Positions 1 through 6,353 of a DNA stretch of 6,723 nucleotides are shown in pieces. The stretch comes from Lachnospiraceae bacterium. Lineage in GTDB: Bacteria; Bacillota; Clostridia; Lachnospirales; Lachnospiraceae. Positions within the stretch are counted from its first letter, which is position 1. Every line of letters begins with the position of its first letter. A model generated the notes under the pieces. The model was not told the origin of the DNA. It worked only from the letters and a program-made list of their open reading frames with translations, and searched no databases. Location: NCBI GenBank assembly GCA_009774395.1, contig VSNQ01000183.1, positions 1 to 6,723 of the forward strand, in the 5' to 3' direction. A program made the position numbers and the translations under genes.

Positions 1-45
1 GTAAAACAAAACAGCAGCTATAAAGATTATATAAATTTAAAAAAA

Positions 46-76
46 TTTACACAAATTTCATAATATGTTGTATAAT
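46..76 (+). promoter_or_regulatory. Probable sigma-A promoter of the Na+/phosphate transporter gene
   Basis: A perfect -10 hexamer TATAAT lies at 71-76. The best -35 is TTTACA at 46-51 (19-base spacer) or TTACAC at 47-52 (18-base spacer), so spacing is slightly long. Transcription would start near 83 and give a leader of about 80 bases before the ATG at 165. The flanks are very AT-rich, which helps promoters but also raises the chance-match rate. No operator or Pho-box-like repeat was recognised nearby. Confidence 0.55.
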
Positions 77-164
77 CAAATTATATGTACTGAAAATGAT
101 AATAAGAAATTACGAAGTGGTGTTTTGCGTTTTAGCACAAGCTTGGCAGGAATGGAGAAGAAAT

Positions 165-1940
165 ATGAGTTTTTTTGACTTATTGTCCATGGTAGGTGGA
201 CTGGCCTTGTTTCTATATGGAATGCATATTTTAAGCGAGGGACTTGAAAAGTTATCAGGTGGTCGTTTGGAGAGAATACTGGAAAACTTGACAAACAGCA
301 AATGGAAGGCGGTTCTTTTGGGAGCTGGGGTTACGGCGGTAATCCAATCATCTTCTGCGACAACCGTAATGGTAGTAGGCTTTGTTAATTCTGGAATTAT
401 GAAGCTAAAGCAGGCAATTGGTGTAATTATGGGTGCCAATGTAGGTACGACGGTTACATCATGGATTTTAAGCTTAACAGGTATTGAGAGCGATAATTTT
501 CTCGTAAAATTGCTGAAACCGACCTCCTTTTCGCCGTTGCTTGCCATTGTTGGCGTTATTTTTATAATGTTTTTGAAAAATGGCAAAAAGCGTGATTTAG
601 GTACGATTTTTGTAGGATTTGCGATACTGATGTTCGGAATGGATGCTATGTCCTCCGCAATGAAGCCGTTAAGTGATATTCCGGAATTTACCAGACTTTT
701 TACAATGTTTACCAATCCAATATTGGGGCTTTTGGTAGGGGCATTGCTGACAGCGATAATCCAGTCATCATCAGCTTCTATTGGTATTTTGCAGGCACTG
801 TGCGGAACAGGAACCGTTACGTATGCTGCTGCGGTGCCGATTATTATGGGACAGAATATCGGTACTTGTGTAACAGCAATAATGTCTGGCGTTGGCGCGA
901 CCAAAAATGCAAAACGCGCAGCTATGGTACATTTATTGTTTAATGTTATTGGAACAGCAATTTTTATGGTGGTATTTTATCTGCTGCACGCAGTGATTCA
1001 GTTTGATTTTATGGACGAATCTGTGAATAAAGTTGGCATTGCTTGTGTACATACAGGCTTTAACATTGTTGCAACTTTGGTGCTTTTGCCGTTTTCAAAT
1101 ATTTTGGAAAGATTGTCGCTTATGATTATAAAACCGGACGAAGAAGAACTTGCACGTGCAGAGAAGGGACCTGAATTTATTAGACTCGACGAACGCTTTT
1201 TAAGTACGCCTTCCTTTGCTTTAGAGCAGGCAAATTCACTTGTAATTAAAATGGCAGAAATCACATACGATTCTTTAAAAGAAGCGATTCCCATGCTGTT
1301 TCACTTTGACAAGCACATAGCGGAGAATGTGGAGTACAAAGAAAACTTAGTGGATCGCTATGATGATGAAATCAGTAGTTATCTGGTAAAACTTTCTAGC
1401 AGAAATCTCAGTGTTAGGGATTCGCATAAATTAAATATGCTGCTGCACAGTATCGGCGATTTGGAGCGGATATCGGATCATGCGATGAATATAGTGGATT
1501 CTGCACGCGAAATCAATAAGAAAGAACAAAGCTTTTCCGCTAAGGCGGTGGAAGAACTAAAAATATTTTCGCAGGCGGTAGAAGATATTCTGGCAGACGC
1601 AGTAAAGATGCTGGAAACGGAAGACGAAATCGCAGCGAAAGCAATTGAGCCATTCGAGGAAGTGATTGATGTAATTCAAAAGGAGATGAAAAAGCGCCAT
1701 ACAAAGCGTCTGCGCAAAGGAAAGTGCACCGCAGAAATGGGGTTTGTACTTTCTGATATTACAAATAATTATGAGCGGATTGCGGATCATTGTTCTAATC
1801 TGGCGATTAATGTTATGCAGCTTTATGAGGATGACACCCACGCACACGAATATATTGATACACTGCAAAAGGATGAGGGAAGCTTTTTTGCTGTAAAGTT
1901 TCAGGAATATTTAAAGCGGTATGAACTGCCGAATAAATAG
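165..1940 (+). CDS. Na+/phosphate cotransporter (NptA/PNaS family) with C-terminal PhoU-like domain
   Basis: This is a membrane protein of 591 residues predicted to import inorganic phosphate with sodium. Residues 1-320 hold hydrophobic segments arranged as two inverted repeats, each with the family signature: QSSSATT at 61-67 followed by GANVGTT at 90-96, and QSSSAS at 200-205 followed by GQNIGT at 229-234. Residues from about 350 to 560 form a helical, charged PhoU-like domain with the paired motifs LERISDH (433-439) and YERIADH (537-543). The length is usual for bacterial type II Na/Pi proteins carrying a PhoU tail. The ATG at 165 was chosen because GGAGAAG sits just upstream (154-160) and the first transmembrane segment starts a few residues in. 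An in-frame ATG at 96 would add 23 residues with no ribosome site. The gene appears monocistronic. Specificity for phosphate is inferred from the family. Confidence 0.95.
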   Translation: MSFFDLLSMVGGLALFLYGMHILSEGLEKLSGGRLERILENLTNSKWKAVLLGAGVTAVIQSSSATTVMVVGFVNSGIMKLKQAIGVIMGANVGTTVTSWILSLTGIESDNFLVKLLKPTSFSPLLAIVGVIFIMFLKNGKKRDLGTIFVGFAILMFGMDAMSSAMKPLSDIPEFTRLFTMFTNPILGLLVGALLTAIIQSSSASIGILQALCGTGTVTYAAAVPIIMGQNIGTCVTAIMSGVGATKNAKRAAMVHLLFNVIGTAIFMVVFYLLHAVIQFDFMDESVNKVGIACVHTGFNIVATLVLLPFSNILERLSLMIIKPDEEELARAEKGPEFIRLDERFLSTPSFALEQANSLVIKMAEITYDSLKEAIPMLFHFDKHIAENVEYKENLVDRYDDEISSYLVKLSSRNLSVRDSHKLNMLLHSIGDLERISDHAMNIVDSAREINKKEQSFSAKAVEELKIFSQAVEDILADAVKMLETEDEIAAKAIEPFEEVIDVIQKEMKKRHTKRLRKGKCTAEMGFVLSDITNNYERIADHCSNLAINVMQLYEDDTHAHEYIDTLQKDEGSFFAVKFQEYLKRYELPNK

Positions 1941-1944
1941 AAAC

Positions 1945-1978
1945 AGAATCAAAAGAATATAAAAATTTATGATTTTTT
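1945..1978 (+). terminator. Weak candidate terminator after the transporter gene
   Basis: AGAATCA at 1945-1951 can pair with TGATTTT at 1970-1976 (7 bp, one G-U), and the T-run continues to 1978. The stem is AT-rich and the loop is 18 bases, so it would be a poor terminator. It is listed because it lies five bases after the stop codon and no better one precedes the next promoter. Confidence 0.3.
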
Positions 1979-2030
1979 ACAATAAAATTTGGCATATTTT
2001 ACAAAATTAATTTACAACCAATATTTTTTA

Positions 2031-2059
2031 TTGTACATGAAAAACTTTTCTATTATAAT
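2031..2059 (+). promoter_or_regulatory. Strong sigma-A-like promoter driving the large structured RNA
   Basis: TTGTAC at 2031-2036 and a perfect TATAAT at 2054-2059 are separated by exactly 17 bases, with an AT-rich upstream stretch. Transcription should begin near 2066. This is the best promoter in the window. It lies about 640 bases before the gdhA start, so it makes either a free-standing RNA or an extremely long gdhA leader. Confidence 0.75.
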
Positions 2060-2065
2060 AAGTAT

Positions 2066-2691
2066 GTTGTGAACTTTCTTTAGTGGGTTACAGCGTTAAA
2101 TAAATTGAGGAATATGTTTATTATTTAATTTACAATCTGAAGAAATTTTAAGAAACTGAAAATGTTGTAAAATGTGAGCAAATAGGCTCAAAGATACTGA
2201 AAATCCAAAGTATTCGTTTGTGCTGACGTTATAGCAGTCGGAAATGTCGAGAAAAAGCCAGTGCAAGTTGAAATAGTCTTGCTAATTATAGGGTAGAACC
2301 TTGATGGTGACATTTGGACAATGGTCAAGTCCCGAGAACCAAGGGCAAAGGAAATGGAATATGAAATAAAATCTAGGAAAGGAAAAGCTATTTAGATGAA
2401 AACCAGTATGAAGTCAAGGAAAAGACTTTACTGGTATGTACCGATGGTTTTGTCGGGAATTTACGACTGTGGAGTGTTATATTGACGACTGTTAAGATTT
2501 TCCAATTTCTGCACAGCCCATAATGTATAAGCGGGCAATGTGTGCTATGCAGAAAGGAAACTCTAATCGTTCGTGAGTATAGACAAACGAAAGTAGTTGA
2601 TTTTTAACAAAATCGAACACGTTGAAACAGTAACTATAATTCGTGAGAATATAGAAAATCATCTAGCATATATACATTTGTATATGTTTTT
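2066..2691 (+). ncRNA. Candidate large structured non-coding RNA (about 600 nt), family not identified
   Basis: No frame here is a credible gene, yet the + strand folds into a fully nested structure. The long-range helices are 2199-2205 with 2496-2502 (7 bp), 2232-2240 with 2486-2494 (9 bp), and 2330-2341 with 2445-2458 (12 bp, 2-base bulge). Inside these sit hairpins 2263-2267/2278-2282, 2300-2304/2325-2329 (capped by CATT/AATG), and 2402-2435 (7 + 5 bp). On the 3' side come 2506-2513/2548-2555 (8 bp with an inner GCCC/GGGC), 2571-2575/2586-2590 (TTCGT/ACGAA), 2596-2618 (9 bp with a one-base bulge, TAAC loop) and 2634-2653 (8 bp, one bulged A, GTGA tetraloop). The 5' part can form TTAAATAA/TTATTTAA (2096-2103/2121-2128) and TTTACAA/TTGTAAA (2129-2135/2165-2171). 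G-U pairs in the 9- and 12-bp helices support the + strand. Ends are inferred from the promoter and the T-run. No signature of RNase P, tmRNA, SRP RNA or group II intron domain V was seen. OLE or ROOL membership is possible but unproven. Confidence 0.65.
2668..2691 (+). terminator. AU-rich hairpin with T-run between the structured RNA and gdhA
   Basis: ATATAC at 2670-2675 pairs with GTATAT at 2680-2685 around an ATTT loop, and TTTTT follows at 2687-2691. The stem has only one G-C pair, so termination may be partial. The T-run ends six bases before the gdhA ribosome site. Read-through here would be one way gdhA gets expressed. Confidence 0.5.
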
Positions 2692-2708
2692 AGTAGCAGG
2701 AGTTAAAG

Positions 2709-4064
2709 ATGTCATATGTTGATGAGGTGTTGGAGCTTGTAAAGAAAAAGAATGCAAGCGAGCCGGAGTTTTTGCAGGCAGTTGAGGAAGTTTTAAATTC
2801 TCTGCGTCCTGTCATTGAGAAAAATGAGGAGAAATATCGTAAGGAAGCATTGCTGGAAAGACTGACAGAGCCGGAGCGTCAGATTAAGTTTCGGGTACCT
2901 TGGGTAGATGATAAAGGACAAGTGCAAGTAAATACTGGCTATAGAGTACAGTTTAATTCTGCAATTGGGCCTTACAAGGGTGGTCTGCGTCTGCACCCTT
3001 CTGTAAATACAGGTATTATTAAGTTCCTTGGTTTTGAGCAGATTTTCAAAAATTCCCTGACAGGGCTTCCAATCGGTGGCGGCAAGGGTGGTGCTGATTT
3101 TGATCCCAAGGGCAAATCGGATAGAGAAGTCATGGCATTCTGCCAGAGTTTTATGACAGAACTTTGCAAGTACATTGGTGCGGATACTGACGTACCGGCA
3201 GGCGATATTGGAACTGGTGCGCGTGAAATCGGTTTTATGTATGGTCAATACAAGAGAATCAAAGGTTTGTATGAGGGCGTTCTAACAGGAAAAGGCCTGT
3301 CTTACGGCGGTTCCCTTGCAAGAACAGAAGCTACAGGTTATGGTCTGTTATACTTAACAGATGAGATGTTAAAGGCAAATGGAAAAGATATCAAAGGCAA
3401 AACAATTGCAGTTTCTGGCGCTGGCAACGTGGCAATTTATGCGATTCAAAAGGCGCAGCAGTTAGGCGCAAAGCCAGTAACCTGCTCGGATTCTACTGGC
3501 TGGATTTATGATCCCGAAGGTATTGATGTTGCACTGTTAAAAGAGATTAAGGAAGTAAAGCGTGCAAGACTGACTGAGTATGCAGCAGCACGCAAAAGCG
3601 CAGAATACCATGAAGGAAGATCCGCGCAGGGCGCAGGTTCTGGGGTATGGTCAGTAAAATGTGATATTGCACTTCCTTGTGCAACACAGAATGAATTGGA
3701 TATTGAAGATGCAAAGGCATTGGTTGCAAATGGATGCTTTGCAGTAGCTGAGGGTGCAAATATGCCAACAACCTTAGAAGCTACAAAATATCTGCAGGAG
3801 AATAAAATTTTGTTTGCACCAGGCAAGGCAGCAAATGCAGGCGGTGTAGCAACCTCCGCATTGGAAATGTCACAAAACAGCGAGCGTTTAAGCTGGACAT
3901 TTGAGGAAGTGGATTCCAAACTCCAAAACATAATGGTAAACATTTTCCGTAATCTTGATGATGCTGCAAAGCGCTATGGCGTAGAAGGTGACTATGTAGC
4001 TGGCGCAAATATCGCAGGATTTGAGAAAGTAGTAAACGCTATGGAAGCACAAGGAATTGTGTAG
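2709..4064 (+). CDS. gdhA: NADP-type glutamate dehydrogenase
   Basis: A cytosolic hexameric enzyme (family EC 1.4.1.4) that converts 2-oxoglutarate, ammonium and NADPH to glutamate, the main low-affinity route of ammonium assimilation. The 451 residues match the usual 445-450. Substrate-site lysines fall in YKGG (K90), FKNSL (K114) and GGGKGG (K126), with the catalytic aspartate in PAGDIG (D166). The Rossmann loop GAGNVA is at 237-242. After the second strand the sequence SDS (260-262) resembles the E. coli NADP enzyme, so I call it NADP-type; this is inference. The C-terminal NAGGVATSALEMSQN block is intact. The start has AGGAG at 2698-2702, six bases upstream of the ATG. The gene stands alone, behind the large structured RNA and ahead of a strong terminator. 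A TATAAT at 2635-2640 lies upstream but has no convincing -35, so how gdhA is transcribed is unclear. Confidence 0.98.
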   Translation: MSYVDEVLELVKKKNASEPEFLQAVEEVLNSLRPVIEKNEEKYRKEALLERLTEPERQIKFRVPWVDDKGQVQVNTGYRVQFNSAIGPYKGGLRLHPSVNTGIIKFLGFEQIFKNSLTGLPIGGGKGGADFDPKGKSDREVMAFCQSFMTELCKYIGADTDVPAGDIGTGAREIGFMYGQYKRIKGLYEGVLTGKGLSYGGSLARTEATGYGLLYLTDEMLKANGKDIKGKTIAVSGAGNVAIYAIQKAQQLGAKPVTCSDSTGWIYDPEGIDVALLKEIKEVKRARLTEYAAARKSAEYHEGRSAQGAGSGVWSVKCDIALPCATQNELDIEDAKALVANGCFAVAEGANMPTTLEATKYLQENKILFAPGKAANAGGVATSALEMSQNSERLSWTFEEVDSKLQNIMVNIFRNLDDAAKRYGVEGDYVAGANIAGFEKVVNAMEAQGIV

Positions 4065-4102
4065 ACAGTAGCAGAAGCATAAAAAATAAAGCAGTTTATT
4101 GG

Positions 4103-4141
4103 GGAGAGGCACAGCATTGTGGTGTGAAGCCTCTCCTTTTT
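4103..4141 (+). terminator. Intrinsic terminator of gdhA
   Basis: GGAGAGGC at 4103-4110 pairs perfectly with GCCTCTCC at 4129-4136, and TTTTT follows immediately at 4137-4141. The 18-base loop can form a small ACA/TGT extension. It lies 38 bases after the gdhA stop codon. Confidence 0.9.
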
Positions 4142-4147
4142 ATGCAC

Positions 4148-4238
4148 ACGGGCGTCCAAAGGAAATATGTCAGCAGAAGCTGACGGACGCCCGGCGCGCG
4201 AGTAGGGGAAGATGGCTCTTCCCTACTCGATTGTACAG
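4148..4238 (+). repeat. Repeat unit 1 of 3
   Basis: The first hairpin is CGGGCGTCC (4149-4157) with GGACGCCCG (4185-4193), 9 bp. It continues after the 11-base bulge as GTCAGC/GCTGAC (4169-4174/4179-4184) capped by AGAA. The second hairpin spans 4199-4229: CGAGTAGGG with CCCTACTCG, then AAGA/TCTT, one bulged G and a TGGC loop. This is the most perfectly paired of the three units. Confidence 0.8.
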
Positions 4239-4326
4239 ACCTGTGCGGAGGAAATATACCGCTTAGACGGCGCACGGGTTGCGCAGTGATTAGGAGAGAA
4301 GGACATCCTCTTGTTCAATTGCACAG
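4239..4326 (+). repeat. Repeat unit 2 of 3
   Basis: The first hairpin is ACCTGTGCG (4239-4247) with CGCACGGGT (4271-4279), 9 bp including one T-G pair. After an 11-base bulge it continues as CCG/CGG (4259-4261/4268-4270). The second hairpin pairs GATTAGGAG (4288-4296) with CTCTTGTTC (4308-4316), with one mismatch and two G-U pairs. The stem sequences are quite unlike those of unit 1, but the layout is the same. Confidence 0.75.
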
Positions 4327-4412
4327 ACCGATGCAGAGGAAGTATGCCGCAGAAGCGGCGCATGTGGGTATGCGGCGAGTAGAAGAGAAAGTCATTCCCT
4401 TGCTCGATTGTA
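4327..4412 (+). repeat. Repeat unit 3 of 3
   Basis: The first hairpin is ATGC (4331-4334) with GCAT (4360-4363), with ACC/GGT possible outside it. After the 11-base bulge it continues as GCCGC/GCGGC (4346-4350/4355-4359) capped by AGAA. The second hairpin begins CGAGTAG (4376-4382) with TTTGCTCG-like pairing at 4400-4406. The unit ends about 8 bases before the ribosome site of the WYL gene and lacks the terminal ACAGACC. Confidence 0.75.
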
Positions 4413-4432
4413 AACTATTAGGAGTATCGTTT

Positions 4433-5362
4433 ATGATTAACCGATTGTTGGGAATAATTTATATATTAATGAACCGCGGTACTGTTACGGCGACAGAACT
4501 GGCACAGCATTTTGAGGTTTCTGTAAGAACAATTTACCGGGATATTGAAAGTCTAAGTATTGCAGGCATACCCGTTTACACAAAGAAAGGAAAAAATGGC
4601 GGTTTATGTTTGACAGAGCAGTTTGTGCTAAATAAGATGCTGATTACCAATGAGGAACAGCAGCAGATTTTATCGGCGTTGGTATCAGTTCAGGAAACAG
4701 GGGCTTTAGCGGAGCAAAAAATATTGCAGAAACTGGGAGAGTTTTTCCGCACAGAACCTGTTAATTGGCTTGCAATTGATTTATCGGATTGGAGCGGTAC
4801 CAGAAAACAGCTATACGAAGATATCAAAATAGCAATCCTAACACGTCGCGCTGTTCAATTTGACTACTATGGTCAGAATAGTACGATGCAAAAACGAATT
4901 GCGGAGCCGATACAGCTAATTTTTAAAGAATATACATGGTATTTAAAGGCATTTTGCAGAGAACGGCAGGCGGTTAGATTGTTTAAACTATTTCGCATGA
5001 AACGCTTTGTTATGTTGGAGGAAATTTTTGTACCGCAGGATGAGCATCTAACAGAAGAGAAAGAAATGCAGGAAATGCTGCCATCAGAAAGGGAAGATTC
5101 CCATGACGATAATGCAAGCGCTGTCGTTATGCTTTGGATTGATAAAAAAGAAGCATATAGAGTATACGATCGTTTTGATGAATCGGAACTACAGATACTT
5201 GAGGATGGAAATTTTCTGGTACATCTGGATTATAAAATGGACGATTGGGTATATGGAATGATTTTGTCTTTTGGTGTGTCGGCAAAAGTATTAGCACCAG
5301 AATCTGTAAAGCAGGAGATAAAGCGGCGGATAGGTGAAATGTGGCAGCAATATCAAGAATAG
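4433..5362 (+). CDS. HTH-WYL transcriptional regulator (YafY/DeoR-like)
   Basis: A predicted DNA-binding regulator of 309 residues, close to the usual size for this family. Residues 1-60 form an HTH_11-type winged helix, with VTATELAQHFEVSVRTIYRDI (18-38) as the helix-turn-helix and a KKGKNGGLCL wing. A helical linker follows. The WYL domain spans about 125-200, with the namesake W169-Y170-L171 in YTWYLKAF and the basic VRLFKLFRMKR stretch at 181-191. The C-terminal part (230-309) resembles the WCX extension. WYL domains are thought to sense nucleic-acid or nucleotide ligands; the ligand here is unknown. The ATG at 4433 has AGGAG at 4420-4424 and starts the winged helix exactly. A longer in-frame start at 4286 would run through the repeat array and is rejected. 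No clear promoter of its own was found. The next gene starts 91 bases downstream. Confidence 0.93.
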   Translation: MINRLLGIIYILMNRGTVTATELAQHFEVSVRTIYRDIESLSIAGIPVYTKKGKNGGLCLTEQFVLNKMLITNEEQQQILSALVSVQETGALAEQKILQKLGEFFRTEPVNWLAIDLSDWSGTRKQLYEDIKIAILTRRAVQFDYYGQNSTMQKRIAEPIQLIFKEYTWYLKAFCRERQAVRLFKLFRMKRFVMLEEIFVPQDEHLTEEKEMQEMLPSEREDSHDDNASAVVMLWIDKKEAYRVYDRFDESELQILEDGNFLVHLDYKMDDWVYGMILSFGVSAKVLAPESVKQEIKRRIGEMWQQYQE

Positions 5363-5371
5363 GATAAAATA

Positions 5372-5387
5372 TGACATACTGATGTCA
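5372..5387. promoter_or_regulatory. Perfect palindrome, candidate operator
   Basis: TGACAT and ATGTCA are perfect inverted repeats around a 4-base ACTG centre. The site begins ten bases after the WYL regulator's stop codon and covers the -35 region of the downstream promoter, the classical place for a repressor or activator site. That the WYL regulator binds it is inference from position only. Confidence 0.5.
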
Positions 5388-5405
5388 GGTTTGCTTTGTT
5401 ATAAT
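5377..5405 (+). promoter_or_regulatory. Extended -10 promoter of the glycosylase-like gene
   Basis: TATAAT at 5400-5405 is preceded by TG at 5397-5398, giving the extended motif TGTTATAAT. The position 17 bases upstream (TACTGA, 5377-5382) is a poor -35, so the promoter relies on its extended -10 or on an activator. Transcription would start near 5412, about 42 bases before the ATG. Confidence 0.65.
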
Positions 5406-5453
5406 AGAACGGAAATCATTTGGGTAGATTATTTATGCGAGGAGGGAAAGAAA

Positions 5454-6278
5454 ATGTTGGAATTACCAGAATGCCAGACGATTGCAAAGCAAATTACACA
5501 GACATTGAAGGGAAAAATTATTAGCGAAGTGAAAGTATTGCATACGCCTCATAAGTTTGCTTTTTTTCAAGGAGAAATAAAACAGTACAGTGATATGCTT
5601 GAGGGACAAACTATTTTAGAGGCGGTTTCCTATGGCGGAATAATCGAAATAAATACAGAGGAGTATATGATTGCATTTCATGATGGGGCATATCCAAGGT
5701 ATTATGAGGAGAAAAAGAAATTTCCCCAAAATCATCAATTTGCCATGTATTTTGATGATGAAACGGCTGTGTTTGTGTCGATTCAAATGTATGGTGGCAT
5801 TATCGTGTTTCCGCTGGGAAGCTGCAAAGATTCTTATTATTTATCCGCGCTTACCAAACCGAATCCGTTAAGTGCAGAATTTACATTTGAATATTTTCGG
5901 AGCCTATATGACCCCGAAGGGAAAAAACTGTCTGCAAAGGCATTTTTAGCAACACAGCAAAGAATCCCCGGATTGGGAAATGGTGTGCTGCAGGATATTT
6001 TATGGGAGGCAGGCATTGATCCGCGGTTTGATATAAAAAATTGTACAGAGCAGGATTTTAGAATCTTGTATCAGTCGATACGAAAAGTATTAATGGATAT
6101 GACAACACATTGTGGACGTGATACAGAACGAGATTTGTTTGGAAACAAAGGCGGTTATATTACACAATTAAGTAAAACAACATTGCATCAACCTTGTATA
6201 CATTGCGGTTATGAAATTCATAAAGCCAATTATTTGGGAGGGACAATTTATTTTTGTGAGCATTGCCAGAGAAGATAA
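5454..6278 (+). CDS. Fpg/Nei-family DNA-glycosylase-like protein lacking the catalytic proline
   Basis: A 274-residue protein with the full three-part layout of formamidopyrimidine glycosylase/endonuclease VIII. It has an N-terminal beta domain starting MLELPE, a helix-two-turn-helix region with the conserved QQRIPGLGN (168-176), and a C-terminal zinc finger with cysteines 248, 251, 268 and 271. Classical members begin MPELPE, and the proline's amino group attacks the damaged base's sugar; here residue 2 is leucine. The beta-hairpin RRGK is SYGG (59-62), and the zinc-finger arginine of GRsT is also replaced (LGGT, 261-264). A GRDTERDLFG block (221-230), which I recall from other Firmicute proteins in databases labelled endonuclease VIII, suggests a distinct subfamily rather than a decayed gene. 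The ATG at 5454 has AGGAGG at 5440-5445, eight bases upstream. An earlier in-frame start overlapping the regulator has no support. Repair activity is unproven. Confidence 0.9.
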   Translation: MLELPECQTIAKQITQTLKGKIISEVKVLHTPHKFAFFQGEIKQYSDMLEGQTILEAVSYGGIIEINTEEYMIAFHDGAYPRYYEEKKKFPQNHQFAMYFDDETAVFVSIQMYGGIIVFPLGSCKDSYYLSALTKPNPLSAEFTFEYFRSLYDPEGKKLSAKAFLATQQRIPGLGNGVLQDILWEAGIDPRFDIKNCTEQDFRILYQSIRKVLMDMTTHCGRDTERDLFGNKGGYITQLSKTTLHQPCIHCGYEIHKANYLGGTIYFCEHCQRR

Positions 6279-6353
6279 ATACATTTGACAGAAGACGGTA
6301 TTTGCGGATGCGTTTAAAATCCTGCTGGCAATGACAAAAAGTGATAAACTATT

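Larger units (their letters stand above)
4148..4412 (+). repeat. Array of three tandem, structurally conserved ~88-91-base units
   Basis: The core AGGAARTAT recurs at 4160, 4249 and 4337, giving periods of 89 and 88 bases. Each unit has two hairpins. The first has a two-part stem with an 11-base bulge on its 5' side only, containing AGGAARTAT, and in units 1 and 3 an AGAA tetraloop. The second is a longer hairpin beginning near GAGTAG or GATTAG and ending near CTCG or TTCA, followed by ATTGyACAGACC (ATTGTAAAC in the last unit). Stem sequences differ between units while pairing is kept, and G-U pairs favour the + strand. This is compensatory change within one locus. The array fills the gap between the gdhA terminator and the WYL gene. 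Function is unknown; an RNA-level element or a dispersed REP-like repeat family are the main options. Confidence 0.85.

Noticed and set aside
96..164. Longer transporter start at ATG 96
   Set aside because: No ribosome site precedes it and it adds 23 residues before the first membrane segment. The ATG at 165 has GGAGAAG correctly placed.
110..904. 264-codon open frame on the - strand inside the transporter gene
   Set aside because: It is a shadow of the transporter coding frame; it has low-complexity composition and no recognisable domain.
2609..2640. gdhA promoter built on TATAAT at 2635-2640
   Set aside because: No -35 resembling TTGACA lies 16-18 bases upstream and there is no extended -10. 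The hexamer is part of a hairpin of the large RNA. Kept only as a possibility in the findings.
2066..2691. Group II intron, retron RNA, RNase P RNA or tmRNA
   Set aside because: No domain V-like hairpin, reverse transcriptase gene, conserved RNase P core or tmRNA tag region could be found. The pairing pattern is different.
4148..4412. CRISPR array
   Set aside because: Units are about 88 bases with diverged stems and no identical direct repeats separated by unique spacers. No cas genes are present.
4286..4432. Longer start of the WYL regulator
   Set aside because: The extra 49 codons run through the structured repeat array, lack a ribosome site at the start and add nothing like a known domain. 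The ATG at 4433 begins exactly at the winged helix and has AGGAG.
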